From Candidatus Nanoarchaeia archaeon (lineage in GTDB: Archaea; Nanobdellota; Nanobdellia; Tiddalikarchaeales; Tiddalikarchaeaceae), in the NCBI GenBank assembly GCA_028704265.1, contig JAQVLH010000028.1, positions 1 through 9,982 of the forward strand: 9,982 bases of DNA, written 5' to 3'. Below, one piece after another: positions 5,695-9,982 of the stretch. Below the pieces are notes generated by a model. The model was given only the letters and a program-made list of their open reading frames with translations, had not been told where the DNA came from and did not search any database. Position 1 is the first letter of the stretch. Each line of letters begins with the position of its first letter. Made by a program: the position numbers and the translations under genes.

Positions 5695-8415
5695 ATGGCT
5701 TACCATGATTTAAGCGTTTCTGAAACAATAAAAAAATTAAATACAAATGAAAAAACTGGTTTAAGCCAAGAAGAAGTAAATAAAAGAATTTTAAAATATG
5801 GTTTAAATGAGTTAGAAAAAGGAAAAAAAATTTCAGTTTTAAAAATATTTTTATCTCAATTTACAAACATAATGGTAATCATATTAATAATAGGTGCAAT
5901 AATTTCATTATTTATACAAGAAGAGATTGATGCTTTAGTTATTTTCATAATTTTAATATTAAATGCTGTATTAGGTTTTTTTCAGGAATATAAAGCTGAA
6001 AATGCAATGAAAGCTTTGCTTAATCTTACAAATCCTCATGCAATTGTAATAAGGGATTCTGAAGAGCAAGAAATATTAAGTAAAAATTTAGTGCCAGGAG
6101 ATATTATTCTTTTGCAAACAGGAGATAAGGTTTCTGCAAATGTAAGGCTTATTTCTTCTTTTAATATAGAAGTAAATCAAGCGCATTTGACTGGTGAAAG
6201 CAATAGTATTTCAAAATTTGTAAAAGTTTTAGAATCAAATACAAACATGTTTGATTGGAATAATATTATCTTTATGGGTTCAATTATAACTAATGGAAAA
6301 GCATTAGGAATAGTTACAGAAACCGGAATGAATACTGAAATAGGAAAAATTGCAAAAAATATTTCTATAATAAAGCAAGAAGAAACACCTCTTCAGTATG
6401 AAATCAATAAATTAGCAAAAACTTTAGCTAAAATAGTTTTATCAGCAGTAATCATACTATTCATTATTGGTTTACTTCTTAAAAAAGATTTTTTTGAAAT
6501 GCTTATGACAAGTGTTAGTTTGGCTGTTGCAGCAGTTCCTGAAGGTTTGCCTGCAGTAATAACAATAACTTTAGCATTAGGAATGCAAAGGATGGCAAAA
6601 AAGAATGCACTAATAAGAAAACTTCCTGCAGTTCAAACTTTAGGAAATGTTACAATAATATGTTCTGATAAAACCGGAACATTAACTAAAAATGAAATGA
6701 CTGTCAAAAAAGTTTATGATGGATTTAAAGAATATGATATTACTGGTTCAGGTTATGATGAAAAAGGGGATTTTTTATTAAATGGAAAAAAAATTATACC
6801 AACCAATCTTGATTATTTATTTAAAATAAGCTGTTTATGTAATAATTCTTTTGTTGATTTTTCAGAAAATAAGATAATAGGAGATCCAACAGAAGCAAGT
6901 TTGCTTGTTATGTCAAAAAAAGTAGGCTATGATTATAATGTTATAAATAATGATTATAAAGAAATTGCTGAGATTAGTTTTGATTCAAAAAGAAAAAGAA
7001 TGAGTGTTGTTGTAAAAAAAGATGATAATTATTATCTTATGACAAAAGGGGCTCCGGATTTAATGCTGAATCTTTGCTCAAAAATAATACTTAATGGTAA
7101 AATACTTACATTAACAAATCAAAGAAAAAAAGAATTATTGAAAAAAAATGAAGAATTTGCTTCAAGTGCATTAAGAGTTTTAGTATGTGGGTTTAAGGAA
7201 ATAAAAGAACAGCAAAAGTATGATGTTTTATTAGAAGAAGATTTAATTTTTTGCGGCCTTGCTGGTATGATTGATCCTCCAAGAGAAGAAGTAAAAGAGG
7301 CAATAATAAAGGCAAAAAAAGCAGGTATTAAAATAAAAATTTTAACAGGGGATCATATAATAACAGCAAAAGCCATAGCTAATGAAATAGGATTAATGGA
7401 TAAGAATTCTTTAGCTATTTCTAGCGATGAATTAGATAAGTTAAATGATGAAGATTTTAAAAAAATGGTTCATGAAGCAGTTGTTTTTGCAAGAATTAGT
7501 CCAGAAAATAAATTAAGAATAGTGAATGAATTAAAATCTAGGGGTGAAATAGTTGCAGTTACAGGGGATGGAGTTAATGATGCTTCTGCATTAAAATCAG
7601 CTCATATAGGAATTTCTATGGGAATAACTGGAACTGATGTAACTAAAGAGTCAAGTCAGATGGTATTATTGGATGATAATTTTTCAACAATAGTTAATGC
7701 AATAGAAGAAGGTAGAGGAATATTTGATAATATTAAAAAATTTTTAAAATTTTTATTATCTTCAAATGTAGATACAATAATTGAAGTTACAACAATGATA
7801 CTTTTAGGATTTCCTTTACCTTTTTTACCCGTTCATATTTTATGGATGAATTTAGTTACTGATGGTTTGCCAGCCATAGCATTAAGTATTGAAAAGCCTG
7901 ATGAAAGTGTTATGAAAAGAAAACCAAGAGATCCAAAATATTCACTCATAAGGGAATTAGGGTTATTTATTTTAGTTTCAGGATTAGTTGATGCATTAAT
8001 TTCAATAATATTATTCATATTTTCTTTATATTTTGAGGGTTACTTTATTGATTTTAATGCCTTTGCATTATCAAAAGCAAGAACTATTGCTATTTCTTCA
8101 GCAATAATTTATGAATTATTTTTTGTATTTAACTGCAGAGATGATGAAAAAGGCTTTTTTTCAAAAAGTTTTAAAGAAAATTTTTTATCAAACAAATTTT
8201 TAACTCTCGGAGTAGGAGCTTCAATTAGTCTTCAAATGCTTTTCATCTATCTTCCTTTGTTTAATACTTTGTTCCAAACAGTACCTTTGACTTTAATTGA
8301 GTTATTAATAGTATTTGTTTTTGCAAGCGCAGGATTATTCATTTCTCCAAAATATTTCCATAAAGATATTGTTAGTGTTTTTAATAAAATAAAAGCTAAA
8401 AATCATAAAAAATAA
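5695..8415 (+). CDS. P-type cation-transporting ATPase, type IIA (Ca2+-ATPase-like)
   Basis: A 906-residue, full-length ion pump of the SERCA/PMR1 class, likely exporting Ca2+ or Mn2+ across the cell membrane. Domains in order: cation-ATPase N-terminal domain (3-50); M1-M2 (about 56-96); actuator with LTGES (165-169); M3-M4 (about 243-297) with PEGLP (282-286); phosphorylation site DKTGT (D325); nucleotide-binding KGAP (451-454); DPPR (527-530); TGD (551-553); hinge TGDGVNDA (623-630); M5-M10 (about 683-884) and a basic tail. Against SERCA site residues, M4 Glu (E283), M5 Asn (N691), M6 Asn/Thr/Asp (N719, T722, D723) and M8 Glu (E807) are kept. The M5 glutamate (E771 in SERCA) aligns with T694, with D693 next to it. 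That may alter or remove site I. It has its own promoter and is divergent from the winged-helix gene. Confidence 0.95.
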   Translation: MAYHDLSVSETIKKLNTNEKTGLSQEEVNKRILKYGLNELEKGKKISVLKIFLSQFTNIMVIILIIGAIISLFIQEEIDALVIFIILILNAVLGFFQEYKAENAMKALLNLTNPHAIVIRDSEEQEILSKNLVPGDIILLQTGDKVSANVRLISSFNIEVNQAHLTGESNSISKFVKVLESNTNMFDWNNIIFMGSIITNGKALGIVTETGMNTEIGKIAKNISIIKQEETPLQYEINKLAKTLAKIVLSAVIILFIIGLLLKKDFFEMLMTSVSLAVAAVPEGLPAVITITLALGMQRMAKKNALIRKLPAVQTLGNVTIICSDKTGTLTKNEMTVKKVYDGFKEYDITGSGYDEKGDFLLNGKKIIPTNLDYLFKISCLCNNSFVDFSENKIIGDPTEASLLVMSKKVGYDYNVINNDYKEIAEISFDSKRKRMSVVVKKDDNYYLMTKGAPDLMLNLCSKIILNGKILTLTNQRKKELLKKNEEFASSALRVLVCGFKEIKEQQKYDVLLEEDLIFCGLAGMIDPPREEVKEAIIKAKKAGIKIKILTGDHIITAKAIANEIGLMDKNSLAISSDELDKLNDEDFKKMVHEAVVFARISPENKLRIVNELKSRGEIVAVTGDGVNDASALKSAHIGISMGITGTDVTKESSQMVLLDDNFSTIVNAIEEGRGIFDNIKKFLKFLLSSNVDTIIEVTTMILLGFPLPFLPVHILWMNLVTDGLPAIALSIEKPDESVMKRKPRDPKYSLIRELGLFILVSGLVDALISIILFIFSLYFEGYFIDFNAFALSKARTIAISSAIIYELFFVFNCRDDEKGFFSKSFKENFLSNKFLTLGVGASISLQMLFIYLPLFNTLFQTVPLTLIELLIVFVFASAGLFISPKYFHKDIVSVFNKIKAKNHKK

Positions 8416-8420
8416 GCTTA

Positions 8421-8429
8421 TTATAAAAG
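8421..8429 (+). promoter_or_regulatory. TATA box of the RPA gene
   Basis: TTATAAAAG is centred about 35 bp upstream of the ATG at 8460, allowing a leader of roughly 10 bases. It lies only 6 bp after the ATPase stop, so RPA has its own promoter despite the 44-bp gap. Confidence 0.5.
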
Positions 8430-8443
8430 TTTAAAATAAGGCG

Positions 8444-8450
8444 TTTTTTT
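8444..8450 (+). terminator. T7 tract after the ATPase gene
   Basis: Seven T in a row about 30 bases downstream of the ATPase stop, without a G/C hairpin. Archaeal RNA polymerase can terminate at such U-runs. It falls just before the predicted RPA transcription start, so it would not interrupt the RPA message. Confidence 0.35.
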
Positions 8451-8459
8451 CTAAAAAGC

Positions 8460-9494
8460 ATGGAATATAATGAAATTATAAAGAAAATTATTAAGGAAAA
8501 AGGAGTTTCTAAAGAAGTTCTTGAATCAAAAATAAATGACAAAATCTTAGAGCTTGACAGTTTAGTAAGTAAAGAAGGTGCAGCAAATATTATAGCTGGC
8601 GAATTAGGTGTTGATATTAATGGAACTGATTTGGCTGAGGAGATAGTAAATATAAAAAATCTTTTACCTACAATGAAAAATGTTAGTATTATAGGGAAAG
8701 TTACAGATATCTATCCAATAAGCACTTTTAATAAAGATGGTAAAGAGCAGCAAGTTGGAGCATTATCAGTTAATGATGGTACGGGTTTTGCAAGAGTAGT
8801 ATTCTGGAATGATTCAATGAGTATATTTAAAAATATTAATCAAGGGGATTCGCTTAAAATAATAAATGCGTATATTAAAGAGAATAAATTTGGCAAAATA
8901 GAGATTCATATAAGTTTTAGAAGTAAAGTAAGGATTAATCCTGAAAATGTTAATCTTTCAAATATTGATATTTCTAAAGATATAAAAGTAAGTAGGGAAA
9001 AAATTGATTTAACTGAAATAAAAAAAGATATGGATATAAAAGTTGTTGGAATGGTTGTTCAATTGTTTAAAAAAAACTGTTTTTTTAATGTCTGCCCTGA
9101 GTGCAAGAAATCAGTAAAAGCTGATGATGGCGCATTTATGTGTAAAGAGCATGGCAGAATAACTCCTGAAAGAAAATTATTTATTTCATATGTTATAGAT
9201 GATGGCACAAGCAATATAAGATGCACAAGTTTTAGTTTTGATGCTGAAAAAGTTTTAGGATTAAGCACCAAAGAAGCAATAGAGTTGGCTGACAGTCATG
9301 AAGATAATGCTTATCCAATAGAGCATATGATGAATAAAGTTTTAGGCAAAGAGATAATAATAAATGGAAAGACGCAGTTTAATTCATTTTCAAATACTGT
9401 TGAAATAGTTTCGAATAAAATAATTGATAAAATTGATTATAATTTAGAATTAAAAGAAATTTATGAAGAAGTAAAATATGCTGATAAAAATTAA
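8460..9494 (+). CDS. Replication protein A (RPA), single-stranded DNA-binding, OB-folds plus zinc finger
   Basis: A 344-residue archaeal RPA that coats single-stranded DNA in replication, repair and recombination. The N-terminal helical region (1-60, with SKEGAANIIAGELGVDI) is typical of archaeal RPA. OB-fold 1 covers about 72-160 (VSIIGKVTDIYP, then LSVNDGTGFARVVFW). A second OB-fold at about 180-320 starts DIKVVGMVVQLF and contains a zinc-binding insertion, C212-x2-C215 and C228-x2-H231, followed by KLFISYVIDDGTSNIRC. It lies 4.5 kb from the origin core. It has its own TATA box and converges on the next gene with a 5-bp gap. The exact subunit type (RPA1, 2 or 3) is not settled by sequence alone. 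Confidence 0.93.
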   Translation: MEYNEIIKKIIKEKGVSKEVLESKINDKILELDSLVSKEGAANIIAGELGVDINGTDLAEEIVNIKNLLPTMKNVSIIGKVTDIYPISTFNKDGKEQQVGALSVNDGTGFARVVFWNDSMSIFKNINQGDSLKIINAYIKENKFGKIEIHISFRSKVRINPENVNLSNIDISKDIKVSREKIDLTEIKKDMDIKVVGMVVQLFKKNCFFNVCPECKKSVKADDGAFMCKEHGRITPERKLFISYVIDDGTSNIRCTSFSFDAEKVLGLSTKEAIELADSHEDNAYPIEHMMNKVLGKEIIINGKTQFNSFSNTVEIVSNKIIDKIDYNLELKEIYEEVKYADKN

Positions 9495-9499
9495 TTTTA

Positions 9500-9772
9500 T
9501 TATTTCATAAATTTATCTAATAATTTTATTGAATATTCTAATGGTTTGTTAATAATTTTGTTAACATTTCCTCTAACACTTGGAATTAAAAAAATGCTTG
9601 AAACAAAAATAAACATTAACACATTAACCATTAATTTAGCCATGTTAGGTATTTGTAATTCAATTCCATTAATTAAATCTTTTAATTCATTTGTAGTGAT
9701 GCACGCTGTTGTTATTAAGACAATTAATACAACGCTAGCTTGTGCAATAAAAGTGTTAAATTCAAAACCCAT
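9500..9772 (-). CDS. Small two-helix membrane protein of unknown function
   Basis: A 90-residue hypothetical protein. Two hydrophobic helices, at about 8-26 (FIAQASVVLIVLITTACI) and 44-64 (MAKLMVNVLMFIFVSSIFLI), are joined by an acidic loop NELKDLINGIEL. A basic C-terminal tail ends in LLDKFMK. The frame on the opposite strand (9546-9788) is also open and hydrophobic. I chose the minus strand because it has a TATA box 25 bp upstream of the ATG, a believable topology with a lysine-rich end, and a stop placed neatly 5 bp from the RPA stop. I do not recognise the family. It lies just downstream of the partial gene at the window edge and could be co-regulated with it. Confidence 0.65.
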   Translation of the reverse strand: MGFEFNTFIAQASVVLIVLITTACITTNELKDLINGIELQIPNMAKLMVNVLMFIFVSSIFLIPSVRGNVNKIINKPLEYSIKLLDKFMK

Positions 9773-9792
9773 AAAAATAATATACTAAAATG

Positions 9793-9800
9793 TATTTAAA
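9793..9800 (-). promoter_or_regulatory. TATA box of the small membrane-protein gene
   Basis: The minus strand reads TTTAAATA, centred 25 bp before the ATG at 9772. It overlaps the stop codon (9796-9798) of the upstream gene. Confidence 0.45.
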
Positions 9801-9982
9801 AATATTGCTTATTTATTTTTTTTAAAAAAATATCCTTTCTTTCCTTTATTTTCTTGGAAATCTCTATAAAACGTTCATTTTTTTTTGAAAGCTCATCAAA
9901 TAAGTTTTCAAACAAATATATATTTATCTCAAAAGGTAAAACCAACCTATTATCTATAACTTTGCTGGAAATATTTTGCGAT
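9796..9982 (-). CDS. C-terminal 61 residues of an unidentified protein (5' part outside window)
   Basis: Reading the minus strand from the right edge, one frame is open for 61 codons to a TAA at 9796-9798. It begins SQNISSKVIDNRLVLPFEIN, passes through IYLFENLFDELS, and ends in a lysine-rich helix with KKIKERKDIFLKKINKQYF. The amphipathic, charged end looks like genuine protein and probably a helical or coiled-coil tail. There is too little to identify a family. Base composition matches the rest of the window. Confidence 0.6.
   Translation of the reverse strand, partial: SQNISSKVIDNRLVLPFEINIYLFENLFDELSKKNERFIEISKKIKERKDIFLKKINKQYF

Noticed and set aside
7833..8018. Open frame on the minus strand
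   Set aside because: It lies wholly inside the conserved M6-M8 region of the cation ATPase, has no promoter, and reads as an antisense shadow.
9059..9271. Open frame on the minus strand
   Set aside because: It lies inside the zinc-finger region of RPA, whose cysteine/histidine pattern and OB-fold show the plus strand is coding.
9546..9788. Hydrophobic open frame on the plus strand
   Set aside because: Antisense to the minus-strand membrane protein, which has the better placed TATA box and stop. The opposite strand of a membrane-protein gene often looks hydrophobic. Not fully excluded.
9832..9864. Another ORB-like word on the minus strand (TTTCCAAGAAAATAAAGG)
   Set aside because: It lies in lysine-rich coding sequence (ISKKIKERKD), has no true GAAA half or G-string, and is 5 kb from the origin.
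1..9982. tRNA, rRNA, CRISPR arrays, insertion sequences, inteins
   Set aside because: Nearly all of the window is occupied by coding regions or the origin. I saw no G/C-rich RNA-like blocks, regularly spaced repeats, transposase motifs or intein motifs in the polymerase or initiator.

Overview
The window is very AT-rich archaeal DNA centred on a probable chromosomal replication origin. The archaeal signs are the small subunit of family D DNA polymerase (DP1), an Orc1/Cdc6 initiator, an RPA-type single-stranded DNA-binding protein with a zinc finger, and TATA-like boxes about 25-35 bp upstream of almost every start with little or no room for a leader. PolD excludes the crenarchaeal orders that lack it. 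The AT content, short intergenic gaps and a small PadR-like winged-helix protein make a DPANN archaeon (Woesearchaeota/Pacearchaeota-like) my best guess; that placement is inference.

Layout. 1-1247 (-): N-terminal 415 residues of DP1, cut by the window edge. 1297-2886 (-): a secreted or surface Tyr/Ser/Asn-rich protein of unknown function. 2980-3468 (+): a small DNA-binding protein with a winged helix and two likely membrane segments, divergent from the secreted gene. 3506-4714 (-): orc1/cdc6. 4715-5036: the origin, with two Origin Recognition Box (ORB)-like elements on each side of a 114-bp segment holding only 9 G/C bases, in inverted orientation, plus degenerate extra copies, one of them inside the cdc6 promoter. 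5021-5575 (-): a PadR-like winged-helix protein whose last codons lie inside the outermost ORB. 5695-8415 (+): a P-type (IIA-like) cation ATPase. 8460-9494 (+): RPA. 9500-9772 (-): a small two-helix membrane protein. 9796-9982 (-): the C-terminal end of an unidentified gene.

How it fits together. Orc1/Cdc6 would bind the ORBs beside its own gene and open the AT-rich core. RPA would coat the exposed single strands, and DP1 would form PolD with the large subunit DP2, which is not in this window. An origin-cdc6-DP1 neighbourhood is known from euryarchaea; here a divergent pair (membrane-anchored regulator and secreted protein) sits between cdc6 and DP1. The strongest things to follow up are the origin architecture, the ORB-like dyad between the TATA box and start of cdc6 (possible autoregulation), the gene end merged with an ORB, and the membrane-regulator/secreted-protein pair. 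I saw no rRNA, tRNA, CRISPR or insertion sequence.
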